Shown one piece after another: positions 54,066-62,563 of a stretch of 64,000 bases of DNA. The stretch comes from Arcobacter sp. CECT 8983. GTDB lineage: Bacteria; Campylobacterota; Campylobacteria; Campylobacterales; Arcobacteraceae. The first letter of the stretch is position 1. Each line of letters starts with the position of its first letter. The DNA lies in assembly GCF_004118855.1 (NCBI RefSeq), contig NZ_PDKF01000004.1, forward strand, positions 159,911 to 223,910, read 5' to 3'. A program made the position numbers and the translations under genes. The notes below the pieces were generated by a model. It searched no databases. It worked only from the letters and a program-made list of their open reading frames with translations, and was not told the origin of the DNA.

Positions 54066-54566
54066 ATGAAAATTGCAGTTATTCAAGGTCCAAATTTAAA
54101 TATGTTAGGTGTTAGAGAACAACATATTTATGGTCCTATGTCTTTAGATCAAATTCATGAACAAATGAAAGCTAGTGCAGCACAAAATGATGTTGAATTA
54201 GAGTTTTTTCAATCAAATTTAGAAGGTGAAATTGTAGATAGAATTCAAGAGTGTTTAGGTACAGTTGATGGTATTTTAATTAATCCAGCAGCATTTTCTC
54301 ACACATCAATTGCTATTAAAGATGCACTAAGTGCAGTAAATCTTCCAACTGTAGAAGTACATATTTCAAATATTTACAAAAGAGAAGAGTTTAGACAAAA
54401 ATCAATCACTGCAGCTGCATCAACTGGTGTTATCACAGGATTTGGTCCATTCTCTTACCACTTAGGACTTATCTCTTTAACTCAAATTATTTCAGAAGTA
54501 AAAGCAGCTCATCAAGCACAACAAGAAGCAGCAGCTAAAGCTAAAGCACAAGTACAAGAGAAATAA
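54066..54566 (+). CDS. aroQ: Type II 3-dehydroquinate dehydratase
   Basis: 166 residues. '[18 protein letters not shown]' holds the catalytic Tyr in the flexible loop, '[17 protein letters not shown]' (Asn/Glu) and '[17 protein letters not shown]' with the catalytic His follow, as does '[15 protein letters not shown]'. It dehydrates 3-dehydroquinate in the shikimate pathway; the protein should be dodecameric. The C-terminal ~15 residues are an Ala/Lys/Gln-rich tail. It starts a plus-strand operon with the amidohydrolase (3-bp gap) and sppA. Confidence 0.96.
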   Translation: MKIAVIQGPNLNMLGVREQHIYGPMSLDQIHEQMKASAAQNDVELEFFQSNLEGEIVDRIQECLGTVDGILINPAAFSHTSIAIKDALSAVNLPTVEVHISNIYKREEFRQKSITAAASTGVITGFGPFSYHLGLISLTQIISEVKAAHQAQQEAAAKAKAQVQEK

Positions 54567-54569
54567 TTA

Positions 54570-55799
54570 ATGAAAATTCTAAGTGCCTCATGGATAATAA
54601 CTTGCAATGAAGATAGTACCATCATAAAAGATGGTGCTATAGTTTTTGATGAAAAAATTATTGATGTAGGTACTAAAGAGTACATTGAAAATAAGTACAC
54701 AGGAATTGAAATTGAGTTTTTAGGCGAAAACTCAGTTTTAATGCCAGGACTTATAAACTCACATGTACACTTAGAGTTTTCTTCAAATGCAACTACTTTA
54801 AAGTATGGAAACTTTATGCAATGGCTAAACTCTGTTATTGCATCAAGAGAAGAGTTAGTTGAAAAAGCAACTAGTAAACTTATTTCTAAAAAGTTATCTA
54901 AAATGCTTAAAAGTGGTACTACTACAATAGGAGCTATCTCTTCATACTCTTTAGATATAGAACCATGTGTAAAATCTCCTATTAATACAGTATTTTTTAC
55001 TGAAGTAATTGGAAGCAAAGCTGATATGATAGATAACTTGTTTGCAGATTTTAAAGCAAGACTAAATACAGCAAAAAAGAATGCGAGCAAAAGCTTCATT
55101 CCAGCAATTGCAATACACTCGCCATATTCAGTTCATCCATTTTTAATAAGGGAGACTTTAAATCTTGCAAGAAAAGATAAACTTGCAGTTAGTTCTCACT
55201 TTTTAGAATCACCAGAAGAGTTTGAGTGGTTACACCGTGATGAAGGTAGTTTCTTAGAGTTTTTTAAGAACTTTTTAGGGCAAGAAAAAAGTGTTACAAA
55301 ACCAATGGAATTTTTAAATCAATTTAAAGATATAGACAATCTTTCATTTACTCATTGTGTTGAGGCAAGTGATAATGACTTAAAAAAGATAAAAGAGCTT
55401 AATGCTTTTATAAATCATTGTGTAACTTCTAATAGATTATTAAATAACACAAAATTAGATATTGACAGATTAATTGATTTAAAAGTGCCATTTACAATTG
55501 GTACAGATGGACTTAGTTCAAATAACTCTTTATCGATGTTTGATGAGTTAAGAAATTGTTTAATGGTGCATGTAGATAAAAATCCAATTTCCTTTTCAAA
55601 AAACCTACTTGAAGCAGCAACAAAAAATGCAGCAAAAGCTTTAAGTTTACAAAAAGGTGAGTTAGAAAAAAATAAAGATGCAGATATAATAGTAATTACT
55701 TTACCAGACACTATTAAAGATGAAGAGGATTTATGTATGAATGTTATATTACATACTAAGTTTGTAAATAAAGTTTTTATTGGAGGACAAAATGCTTAA
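54570..55799 (+). CDS. mqnF: Aminofutalosine deaminase-like amidohydrolase (COG0402)
   Basis: 409 residues, amidohydrolase superfamily. Metal ligands are the His pair in 'GLINSHVHLEFS', His in 'SSHFLESPEEFEWL', His in 'SFTHCVEAS' and Asp in 'TIGTDGLSSNNSLSM'. The COG0402/SsnA-like enzyme of Campylobacterota is known for deaminating 6-amino-6-deoxyfutalosine in the futalosine pathway to menaquinone (established for the Nitratiruptor homologue). I infer the same role; the substrate residues are not directly checked here, so other deaminations remain possible. It is co-translated with aroQ (chorismate is the pathway precursor), which fits. Confidence 0.75.
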   Translation: MKILSASWIITCNEDSTIIKDGAIVFDEKIIDVGTKEYIENKYTGIEIEFLGENSVLMPGLINSHVHLEFSSNATTLKYGNFMQWLNSVIASREELVEKATSKLISKKLSKMLKSGTTTIGAISSYSLDIEPCVKSPINTVFFTEVIGSKADMIDNLFADFKARLNTAKKNASKSFIPAIAIHSPYSVHPFLIRETLNLARKDKLAVSSHFLESPEEFEWLHRDEGSFLEFFKNFLGQEKSVTKPMEFLNQFKDIDNLSFTHCVEASDNDLKKIKELNAFINHCVTSNRLLNNTKLDIDRLIDLKVPFTIGTDGLSSNNSLSMFDELRNCLMVHVDKNPISFSKNLLEAATKNAAKALSLQKGELEKNKDADIIVITLPDTIKDEEDLCMNVILHTKFVNKVFIGGQNA

Positions 55800-56682
55800 T
55801 TTTTTTAAAAAACTTTTTTATCCTATTATTGCTATTTTAGATTTTATTACGAAATATTTTAAAACAATAGTATTTTTAACAATTGTTTATTACTTTGTAT
55901 CAACTTCAAATGAAGCAAATATAAATGAAGGAAGTTTTGAAAGTGCAAATCTACAAAAAATAGAACTATTTGGTCCTATTTTAGATTCGCAAAAAGTTTT
56001 AGCTCAAATTAATGAAGCTAAAAAGAATAAAAATATCAAGGGAGTATTGCTTGATGTAAACTCTCCAGGTGGTGCAGTTGCTCCATCAGTTGAAATTGCT
56101 TATGCAATTAAAGAGTTAAATGATTTAAAGCCAGTTGTAGCTTATGCAAGTGGTGTTATGGCAAGTGGAAGTTATTATTCATCAATTTGGGCAAAAGAGA
56201 TTATTGCTAATCCAGGAAGCATGGTTGGTTCTATTGGAGTTATTTTCCAAGGTACAAACCTAGAAGAGCTAATGGATAAGATTGGAGTTAAAACTCAAAC
56301 AGTAAAAGCAGGTAAATATAAAGAGTCAGGAACTCCAACAAGGCAATGGGCTGATTATGAGAAGCAAGAATTAGAAAAGGTAATAGACGATACATACAAT
56401 ATGTTTATATCTGATGTAGCAAAGGCAAGAGGTTTAAAAGTTCAAGACCATAAGAAATTTGCAGATGCTCATATTTTTACTTCATCTCAAGCAAAAAAAG
56501 TTGGTTTAGTTGATGAGGTTAATACTTTAACCTTTGCTCAAAATAGAGTAATTAAATTATCAGGTGTAAGTAAACCATCTTGGAAAAAACAGGATAAATT
56601 TGATAAGTTCTTTGATAGAATAATCCAAGAAGCAGTTACAAATTTTTCTGTTCTATTTGAAGGTGGACTAAAAGCTTATTAG
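55792..56682 (+). CDS. sppA: Signal peptide peptidase SppA (membrane serine protease)
   Basis: About 296 residues from the ATG at 55792, supported by GGAGG at 55782-55786; a TTG at 55780 is in frame but upstream of that site. A TM helix (~25-42) precedes a Clp-like serine protease fold: 'VNSPGGAVAPSVEIAYAI' (oxyanion loop), nucleophile Ser in 'GVMASGSYYSS' and Lys base in 'KAGKYKESGTP'. It degrades leftover signal peptides in the membrane. It overlaps the amidohydrolase gene by 8 bp and ends before a strong terminator. Confidence 0.92.
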   Translation: MLNFFKKLFYPIIAILDFITKYFKTIVFLTIVYYFVSTSNEANINEGSFESANLQKIELFGPILDSQKVLAQINEAKKNKNIKGVLLDVNSPGGAVAPSVEIAYAIKELNDLKPVVAYASGVMASGSYYSSIWAKEIIANPGSMVGSIGVIFQGTNLEELMDKIGVKTQTVKAGKYKESGTPTRQWADYEKQELEKVIDDTYNMFISDVAKARGLKVQDHKKFADAHIFTSSQAKKVGLVDEVNTLTFAQNRVIKLSGVSKPSWKKQDKFDKFFDRIIQEAVTNFSVLFEGGLKAY

Positions 56683-56713
56683 AAGATAGAATTTTTTAAT
56701 TCTATCTTTTTTT
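56683..56713 (+). terminator. Rho-independent terminator after sppA
   Basis: AAGATAGAATT (56683-56693) pairs perfectly with AATTCTATCTT (56698-56708) around TTTT and continues into a T-run (56707-56713). It starts right after the stop codon. Confidence 0.92.
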
Positions 56714-56825
56714 AAGCACTTTTTATAATTTGTGCTATAATACGAAAAAATTATAGTAAAAATCTGCATATTCTTCATTAATCACGAATTACTTTTTTAA
56801 ACTACTAATATATCAAAGGTTATAT

Positions 56826-58208
56826 ATGTCATTTTCAAAATTAGGATTAAATCCTAATATTTTAAAAGCGATTAAAGAGCAAGGTTACACAAAACCTACT
56901 TTAATTCAAGAACAAGCTATTCCTAAAATCTTAGAAAAAAAAGATTTACTAGCAGCAGCACAAACAGGTACAGGTAAAACAGCAGCTTTTACTTTACCTC
57001 TTTTAGAGTTTATGAGTTTAAAACCTCATAGAAAAGATCAAAAAGCTTATATTAAAGCATTAATTTTAGTTCCCACAAGAGAACTAGCCTTACAAGTTTT
57101 TGAAAATATTCAAGCTTATAGTAAATATCTTCATTTAAAAACAGCAGTTATTTTTGGAGGAGTTGGAATAAACCCACAAAAAGCAAGCTTAAGAAAGGGT
57201 GTTGATATTGTAATTGCAACACCTGGAAGACTTTTAGATCATATGTCTCAAGATACTATAGATTTATCAAGGGTTGATTTTTTAGTTCTTGATGAAGCTG
57301 ATAGAATGTTGGATATGGGATTTATTCATGATATAAAAAAAGTTGTAGCAAAAGTTCCAACTCATAGACAAACATTACTTTTCTCAGCTACTTTTTCTGA
57401 TGAAATAAAGAAGTTATCTAACTCATTTTTAACCAAGCCAGAAACTGTTGAAGTTGCAAGAAGTAATACTTTATCTGAGCAGGTTTCACAGGTTGTTCAT
57501 TATGTAAATAAAGACAAAAAGAAAAATCTTTTATCTTTTTTAATACATACACAAGATTGGAATCAAGTTTTAGTTTTCACTCGTACTAAACATGGAGCAA
57601 ATAGATTAAGTGAATTTTTAAATAAAAATAATATTTCCTCTTTAGCAATTCATGGTAATAAATCACAAGGTGCAAGAACAACTGCTTTAAAAGATTTTAA
57701 AGCGAAAAAAATAAGAGTACTCGTGGCAACTGATATTGCTGCACGTGGTATTGATATTGAACTTTTACCCCATGTAGTTAATTATGAATTACCAAATGTA
57801 CCAGAAGATTATGTTCATAGAATAGGAAGAACAGGTAGGGCAGGTAATATTGGTGAAGCTTTATCTTTAGTTTGTGATGAGGAGGCTCAATATTTAGAAG
57901 ATATTGAAAAATTAACAAAAACAACTATTCCTGTTAGAGATATAGAAGGTTTTACAATTAGTGCATTAAAAAAGCCTCAAAAATCTTCTAATACAAAGAG
58001 TAGAAATAATAATAAAAGAAACTCTTCTAATGCCAAAGAAAGAAGACCTAAGTCAAATACAAGAATTAAAAATAGTAGTGAAAAAAAGGATTTCAAAAAA
58101 GAAGTAGATGATTTCATTGAAAATAGAAAAAAACAAACTTCTAAAAGAAATTCAAATAGAAAAATTACAGGTAATTATAGAAAAGGATTAGGTAGTAATA
58201 ATAAATAA
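56826..58208 (+). CDS. DEAD-box RNA helicase (RhlE-like)
   Basis: 460 residues. Motifs in order: Q-motif '[17 protein letters not shown]', Walker A '[14 protein letters not shown]', 'PTRELALQ', 'TPGRLLDH', DEAD as '[13 protein letters not shown]', 'LFSATFS' and '[12 protein letters not shown]'. A basic, Asn/Ser/Lys-rich C-terminal tail (~380-460) probably binds RNA. It is an ATP-dependent RNA remodelling enzyme of the RhlE type, used in ribosome assembly or mRNA decay, often under cold conditions. It is monocistronic, with a 143-bp upstream region and a bidirectional terminator after it. Confidence 0.94.
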   Translation: MSFSKLGLNPNILKAIKEQGYTKPTLIQEQAIPKILEKKDLLAAAQTGTGKTAAFTLPLLEFMSLKPHRKDQKAYIKALILVPTRELALQVFENIQAYSKYLHLKTAVIFGGVGINPQKASLRKGVDIVIATPGRLLDHMSQDTIDLSRVDFLVLDEADRMLDMGFIHDIKKVVAKVPTHRQTLLFSATFSDEIKKLSNSFLTKPETVEVARSNTLSEQVSQVVHYVNKDKKKNLLSFLIHTQDWNQVLVFTRTKHGANRLSEFLNKNNISSLAIHGNKSQGARTTALKDFKAKKIRVLVATDIAARGIDIELLPHVVNYELPNVPEDYVHRIGRTGRAGNIGEALSLVCDEEAQYLEDIEKLTKTTIPVRDIEGFTISALKKPQKSSNTKSRNNNKRNSSNAKERRPKSNTRIKNSSEKKDFKKEVDDFIENRKKQTSKRNSNRKITGNYRKGLGSNNK

Positions 58209-58241
58209 AAAAAGGCAAGGTGTGTGATTCCTTGCCTTTTT
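58209..58241. terminator. Bidirectional terminator between the helicase gene and ackA
   Basis: AAAAAGGCAAGG (58209-58220) pairs with CCTTGCCTTTTT (58230-58241) around a 9-base loop, with A and T runs on either side. It separates two convergent genes. Confidence 0.92.
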
Positions 58242-58273
58242 CCTTTTCCCTAGTATAAATCTTGAGTAATATT

Positions 58274-59473
58274 TTACTCAAGACCTTTAACGATTTTGTA
58301 TGTATCACTTGCGATAACATACTCTTCGTTTGTTGGTATAACAAAAATTCTTGCATCAGAACTATTTGTTGCAATATCTCTTGCTTTGCTAGATCTTTTA
58401 TTATTTTTAGTTGGGTCAATATTTAATCCCATTCCATCAAGTCCAGCACAAACAATTTCTCTAATTAAAGCAGAGTTTTCTCCAATCCCACCAGTGAAAC
58501 ATAATGCATCTACACCATCTAAAGCAGCAACATATGAACCTACATATTTTTTGATGTTATAAGCAACCATATCAACAGCTAATCTACATCTATCATCACC
58601 ATTTTGCATTCCATCAAGAACTTCTCTTAAGTCTGATGATTTTCCAGAAATACCTAAAATACCTGATTTTTTATTCATTAAATCAAGTGTTTCATCTATA
58701 GACATACCTTCTTGACTCATCATAAATGAAATTGCACCAGCACCTACATCTCCAGCTCTTGTTCCCATCATTAGACCTTGAACAGGAGTTAGACCCATTG
58801 AAGTATCAATACATTTACCATTTAATACTGCACTTACAGAAGAACCATTCCCTAAGTGACATACGATAATTCTAGTATTATGTTTTTTATCTAGCATTCC
58901 TCTTGCTTCGTTAGAAACAAAGAAGTGAGAAGTTCCATGGAAACCATATTTTCTAATTCCATGTTTTGAGTATTGATCATACGGTAAAGCATACATATAA
59001 GCATAATCAGGCATAGTTTGGTGGAATGCAGTATCAAATACAGCTACGTTAGGTTTTCCTGGCATTAATTCTTTACAAATTTCCATTCCCATAATATTTG
59101 CTGGGTTATGTAAAGGTGCTAAAGGAATTAATTTTTTCATAGTTTCAATAACTTTATCACTTACCATAACAGAAGAAGCAAACTCTTCTCCCCCATGTAC
59201 TGCTCTATGTCCAATTGCTTCAATATCATCAATAGAGTCAATTACTTTACCTTCACCTTCTGTTAGCGTTCTTAATACTAATTCAATAGCCTCTTTATGA
59301 GTAGGCATTGAAACATCAATTTTTAATTCTTGATCATTTCCAAACTCATGTTTTAATACACCATCAATTCCAATTCTTTCACAGATACCAACAGCTAAAA
59401 CATCTTTTGTTACTGGGTTCATTAATTGGTATTTTAATGATGAACTTCCTGCGTTTAAAATAAATACTAACAT
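58274..59473 (-). CDS. ackA: Acetate kinase, copy 1
   Basis: 399 residues. Phosphate-1 motif 'LNAGSSSLKYQLMN', 'HRAVHGGEEF', 'PLAPLHNPAN', 'VFDTAFHQTMP' (catalytic Asp), 'KYGFHGTSHFFVSNEA' and 'FTGGIGENSALIRE' are all intact. With Pta it converts acetyl-CoA to acetate plus ATP, or runs in reverse. It lies 33 bp after pta on the same strand, forming a pta-ackA operon. A second acetate kinase of the same length is found upstream of pta. Confidence 0.97.
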   Translation of the reverse strand: MLVFILNAGSSSLKYQLMNPVTKDVLAVGICERIGIDGVLKHEFGNDQELKIDVSMPTHKEAIELVLRTLTEGEGKVIDSIDDIEAIGHRAVHGGEEFASSVMVSDKVIETMKKLIPLAPLHNPANIMGMEICKELMPGKPNVAVFDTAFHQTMPDYAYMYALPYDQYSKHGIRKYGFHGTSHFFVSNEARGMLDKKHNTRIIVCHLGNGSSVSAVLNGKCIDTSMGLTPVQGLMMGTRAGDVGAGAISFMMSQEGMSIDETLDLMNKKSGILGISGKSSDLREVLDGMQNGDDRCRLAVDMVAYNIKKYVGSYVAALDGVDALCFTGGIGENSALIREIVCAGLDGMGLNIDPTKNNKRSSKARDIATNSSDARIFVIPTNEEYVIASDTYKIVKGLE

Positions 59474-59506
59474 ATATCTTTTCCCTCTTTCTTTATAAAT
59501 TTTAAA

Positions 59507-60499
59507 TTAACATTGTGTAGCAGTGATAGCAACTAAGTTAGCGATATCATCAACTGAACAACCTCTTGATAAGTCATTAACAGGTTTTGCAAGACCTTGA
59601 ACAACTGGGCCATGAGCAGCAGCTCCTGCAAATCTTTGTACTAATTTGTATCCAATGTTTCCTGATTGTAAATCTGGGAATACAAGTACATTAGCACGTC
59701 CAGCTACTTTTGAATCTGGTGCTTTTTTAGCTCCTACTGCTTCAACAATTGCAGCATCTGCTTGCAATTCACCATCAAATTCAAAATCAACATTTCTTTC
59801 AGTTAATAAATCAACTGCATACTGTACTTTATCAACTAATGGGTGATTAGCACTTCCTTTTGTTGAGAAAGATAACATTGCAACTCTTGGGTCTAAACCA
59901 ACAACTGATTTAGCTGTAGCAGCTGTAGCACTAGCAATATCAGCTAATTGCTCTGCATTTGGTTCTGGAATAACTGCACAATCTGCAAAAAGAATTAATC
60001 CATTATCACCAAATTTACCATCAGTTGTTTCCATAATAAAAGCAGATGAAACTGTATTTATTCCTGGAGCAGTTTTGATAACTTGAATAGCAGCTCTTAG
60101 TACATCTGCAGTAGGTGAGTTTGAACCAGCAACAAGTCCATCTGCTTCACCAAGCCTTACCATCATACAACCAAAAAATCTTGGTTCTGTAGTCATGATT
60201 TGAGTAGCTTCTTCTTTAGATAAGTTTTTTGATTTTCTTAACTCTACTAATTCGTCAACATATCTTTCTATATCATCAAATTTCTTTGGATCAATAATTG
60301 TTGCACCTTCTATTGAAGCTCCACATGCAGCTGCATCTGCTTTAATTTGTTCTTCATTTCCAATTAAAACTACATTTGCAGTTTTTTCTTCTAAAACCTT
60401 TTGAGTAGCTTGTAGTACTCTTTCGTCTTCAGACTCTGGAAGAACAATAGTTTTAAGTTCTTTTTTAGCATTTTCTTTAATACTTTCTATTAAACCCAT
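59507..60499 (-). CDS. pta: Phosphate acetyltransferase (short form)
   Basis: About 330 residues, the short catalytic form without the N-terminal DRTGG/P-loop domain found in E. coli. 'KTIVLPESEDERVLQATQ', 'LVAGSNSPTADVLRAAIQVIKT' and 'VVQGLAKPVNDLSRGCSVDDI' are family blocks. It interconverts acetyl-CoA and acetyl phosphate. I use the ATG at 60499 with AAGGACG upstream; a TTG codon directly before it is also open. Acetyl phosphate made here could phosphorylate the orphan receivers in this window, but that is inference. Confidence 0.95.
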   Translation of the reverse strand: MGLIESIKENAKKELKTIVLPESEDERVLQATQKVLEEKTANVVLIGNEEQIKADAAACGASIEGATIIDPKKFDDIERYVDELVELRKSKNLSKEEATQIMTTEPRFFGCMMVRLGEADGLVAGSNSPTADVLRAAIQVIKTAPGINTVSSAFIMETTDGKFGDNGLILFADCAVIPEPNAEQLADIASATAATAKSVVGLDPRVAMLSFSTKGSANHPLVDKVQYAVDLLTERNVDFEFDGELQADAAIVEAVGAKKAPDSKVAGRANVLVFPDLQSGNIGYKLVQRFAGAAAHGPVVQGLAKPVNDLSRGCSVDDIANLVAITATQC

Positions 60500-60545
60500 C
60501 AAGCGTCCTTTTTTATAAAATCAGTAAAAATTATATTATTCAAGT

Positions 60546-60616
60546 GTAGCATTAAAGTAGCATTACAGAGGCTAAAATGAAAAAGTTTTATACATAATTA
60601 TTATATGTGTATAAAA
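60546..60616. other. Candidate control region upstream of pta
   Basis: GTAGCATTA occurs twice (60546-60554 and 60557-60565) with an 11-bp period, one helical turn, typical of tandem regulator half-sites. Further on, TTTTATACA (60586-60594) and TGTATAAAA (60608-60616) form a perfect 9-bp inverted repeat with a 13-bp spacer. Both lie 47-117 bp upstream of the pta start on the minus strand. No binding protein can be named. Confidence 0.4.
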
Positions 60617-60678
60617 GTAGTACATATGTTTTACATAAGGATAAATTTCTGTGTATTTTTCTTAAGTGTTAGAAGGTG

Positions 60679-60707
60679 GTTAGTAAAAGCATTATGCTTT
60701 TACTAAC
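60679..60707 (-). terminator. Hairpin at the end of the second ackA gene
   Basis: GTTAGTAAAAGCA (60679-60691) and TGCTTTTACTAAC (60695-60707) form a 13-bp stem that includes the last codons and stop of the gene. There is no T-run, so termination efficiency is uncertain. Confidence 0.5.
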
Positions 60708-61882
60708 TTATAAGTATCTTGTGCGATAACAAATTCTTCATTAGTAGGAATAACAAATATTTTTGTTTTTGAATCTGTTTTATTGATTTCTCTATTAGTT
60801 TTTTCTCTTATTTTATTTTTATTTTTATCTATCTCAACTCCAATAAATTCAAGACCAGAACAAACTTTTTCTCTAATGATATCTGCATTTTCACCAATCC
60901 CTGCAGTAAAACAAATAGCATCAACTCCACCTAAAACACCAGCATAAGAACAAATATATTTTCTGATTCTATTACACATCATCTCAATACAAATATTTGC
61001 TCTTTGGTCTCCATCCTTTGCCGCTTTAATAACTTCTCTTAAATCTGAAGAAATTCCAGAAACACCTAGGATTCCTGATTTTTTGTTTAAGTAATCAATA
61101 ATTTGATTTGCATCCATATCTTTTTTTTCTAATAAGTATGGAATTACACCTGCATCAATATCTCCAGATCTTGTTCCCATCATAAGACCTTCAAGCGGAG
61201 TTAATCCCATAGTTGTATCAATTGATTTTCCATCTTTTACTGCACAAATAGAAGAACCATTCCCTAAATGACATACAATAACTTTTGATTGCTCTTTTTG
61301 TAACATTTTGATTGCTTCATTTGATACATAATAGTGACTTGTTCCATGGAATCCATACTTTCTTAATTTATGTTCTGTATAATCTTCATGTGGAACTGCA
61401 TATAAGTAGTTTTCTTCAGGCATTGTTTGATGAAATGCTGTATCAAATACTGCTACATTTGGTTTTTCTGGCATTAATTCTTGACAAATCTTAATACCTA
61501 AAAGATGCGCAGGGTTATGTAGTGGAGCTAGAGGAATAAGTCTTTCAATTTTTTGAATTACATTCTTATCTATAATTGTTGATTCTTTAAAATATTCTCC
61601 CCCATGAACAACTCTATGTCCAATTGCTGAAATCTCATCAATATTTTCTATTACTTTAGTATCATTTTGAGTTAAAATATTTAGCATAAACTCAATTGCT
61701 TCTTTATGAGTTGGCATTGGATGGTCAATAGTAAGTTTTCTATTTTCTGCAATTTCATGTTTCATCACACCATCAATTCCAATTCTTTCACATAAACCAT
61801 TAGCTTTTACTTCAGCTGTTTCAACATCAATTAATTGATATTTTAACGAAGAGCTTCCTGCATTTAAAACAAGAATTAACAT
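60692..61882 (-). CDS. ackA: Acetate kinase, copy 2
   Basis: About 396 residues. The same set of acetate kinase motifs is intact: 'LNAGSSSLKYQLID', 'HRVVHGGEYF', 'PLAPLHNPAHLLG', 'VFDTAFHQTMP', 'KYGFHGTSHYYVSNEA' and 'FTAGIGENADIIRE'. It differs throughout from copy 1, so it is an old paralogue and not a fresh duplicate. I use the ATG at 61882 with AAGGTG upstream; a GTG at 61888 is possible. It may work with propionate or butyrate, or under different growth conditions. It is separated from pta by a 180-bp regulatory-looking gap. Confidence 0.95.
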   Translation of the reverse strand: MLILVLNAGSSSLKYQLIDVETAEVKANGLCERIGIDGVMKHEIAENRKLTIDHPMPTHKEAIEFMLNILTQNDTKVIENIDEISAIGHRVVHGGEYFKESTIIDKNVIQKIERLIPLAPLHNPAHLLGIKICQELMPEKPNVAVFDTAFHQTMPEENYLYAVPHEDYTEHKLRKYGFHGTSHYYVSNEAIKMLQKEQSKVIVCHLGNGSSICAVKDGKSIDTTMGLTPLEGLMMGTRSGDIDAGVIPYLLEKKDMDANQIIDYLNKKSGILGVSGISSDLREVIKAAKDGDQRANICIEMMCNRIRKYICSYAGVLGGVDAICFTAGIGENADIIREKVCSGLEFIGVEIDKNKNKIREKTNREINKTDSKTKIFVIPTNEEFVIAQDTYKLVKA

Positions 61883-61942
61883 TAACACACCTTATTTTGA
61901 ATTTGTTATATTATATCAAAAAAATATGTCAATGATATGTAG

Positions 61943-62563
61943 TTACTTTATTTTTACTTTTGCTTGATTTTTTAATTTTAAAAACATCATTGCAGTCATT
62001 ATGGCATCATTGTAGGCATCATGCTTTCCTAAAGAGGGAATTTTCAACTCTTTTAAAATTGTGTCAAACCTTAAATCTATATTACTTTGTGGAATAGCTT
62101 CAATTTTCCAATCATGATAAATAGCAGATACTTCGTAAGCCTTATTTGGCAGTTTTATACCTAGTTTTGGTTTTAGATATTTATTTATCATGGAAATATC
62201 AAACTCTAAATAATATCCCACAAGTTTTCTATTTCCAATAAATTCTAAAAACTCTTCTATTACAGTATCAATATCTTCAGCTTCAAGTAAATCACACTCT
62301 CTTATATGGTGAACTTTAATTGCTTCTACTTGAAGTTTGGTTTCTGGTTTTACAAATCTTACAAATTTTTTACTTGAAAGGATTGTATTATTTTTTATAA
62401 TAACTGCACCAATAGATATAATATCGTCTTTTAAAGGATTTAATCCTGTAGTTTCACAATCAAAACAAACAAATTCATCATCTATAGATTTATCAAATAA
62501 ATAAGAGAACTTTTCATTGTTTAGATTTTTTTTATTAAAATAGTTTTGTATTTTTTTAAACAT
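61943..62563 (-). CDS. DnaQ-like 3'-5' exonuclease (DEDDh family)
   Basis: 206 residues. Exo motifs: ExoI 'FVCFDCETTGLNPLKDDIISIGAV', ExoII 'GYYLEFDISMIN' and ExoIII 'GKHDAYNDAIMT' with the DEDDh His. It is not fused to a polymerase and is smaller than many epsilon subunits, so it may be a repair or RNA exonuclease. Its start overlaps the preceding DUF294/CBS gene by 8 bp. This pairing is common in bacteria: DUF294-type nucleotidyltransferase-like proteins next to DnaQ-type exonucleases. Confidence 0.88.
   Translation of the reverse strand: MFKKIQNYFNKKNLNNEKFSYLFDKSIDDEFVCFDCETTGLNPLKDDIISIGAVIIKNNTILSSKKFVRFVKPETKLQVEAIKVHHIRECDLLEAEDIDTVIEEFLEFIGNRKLVGYYLEFDISMINKYLKPKLGIKLPNKAYEVSAIYHDWKIEAIPQSNIDLRFDTILKELKIPSLGKHDAYNDAIMTAMMFLKLKNQAKVKIK

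Noticed and set aside
54512-55099. 195-codon minus-strand ORF over aroQ and the amidohydrolase
   Set aside because: Overlaps two well-supported plus-strand genes and has no recognisable domain.
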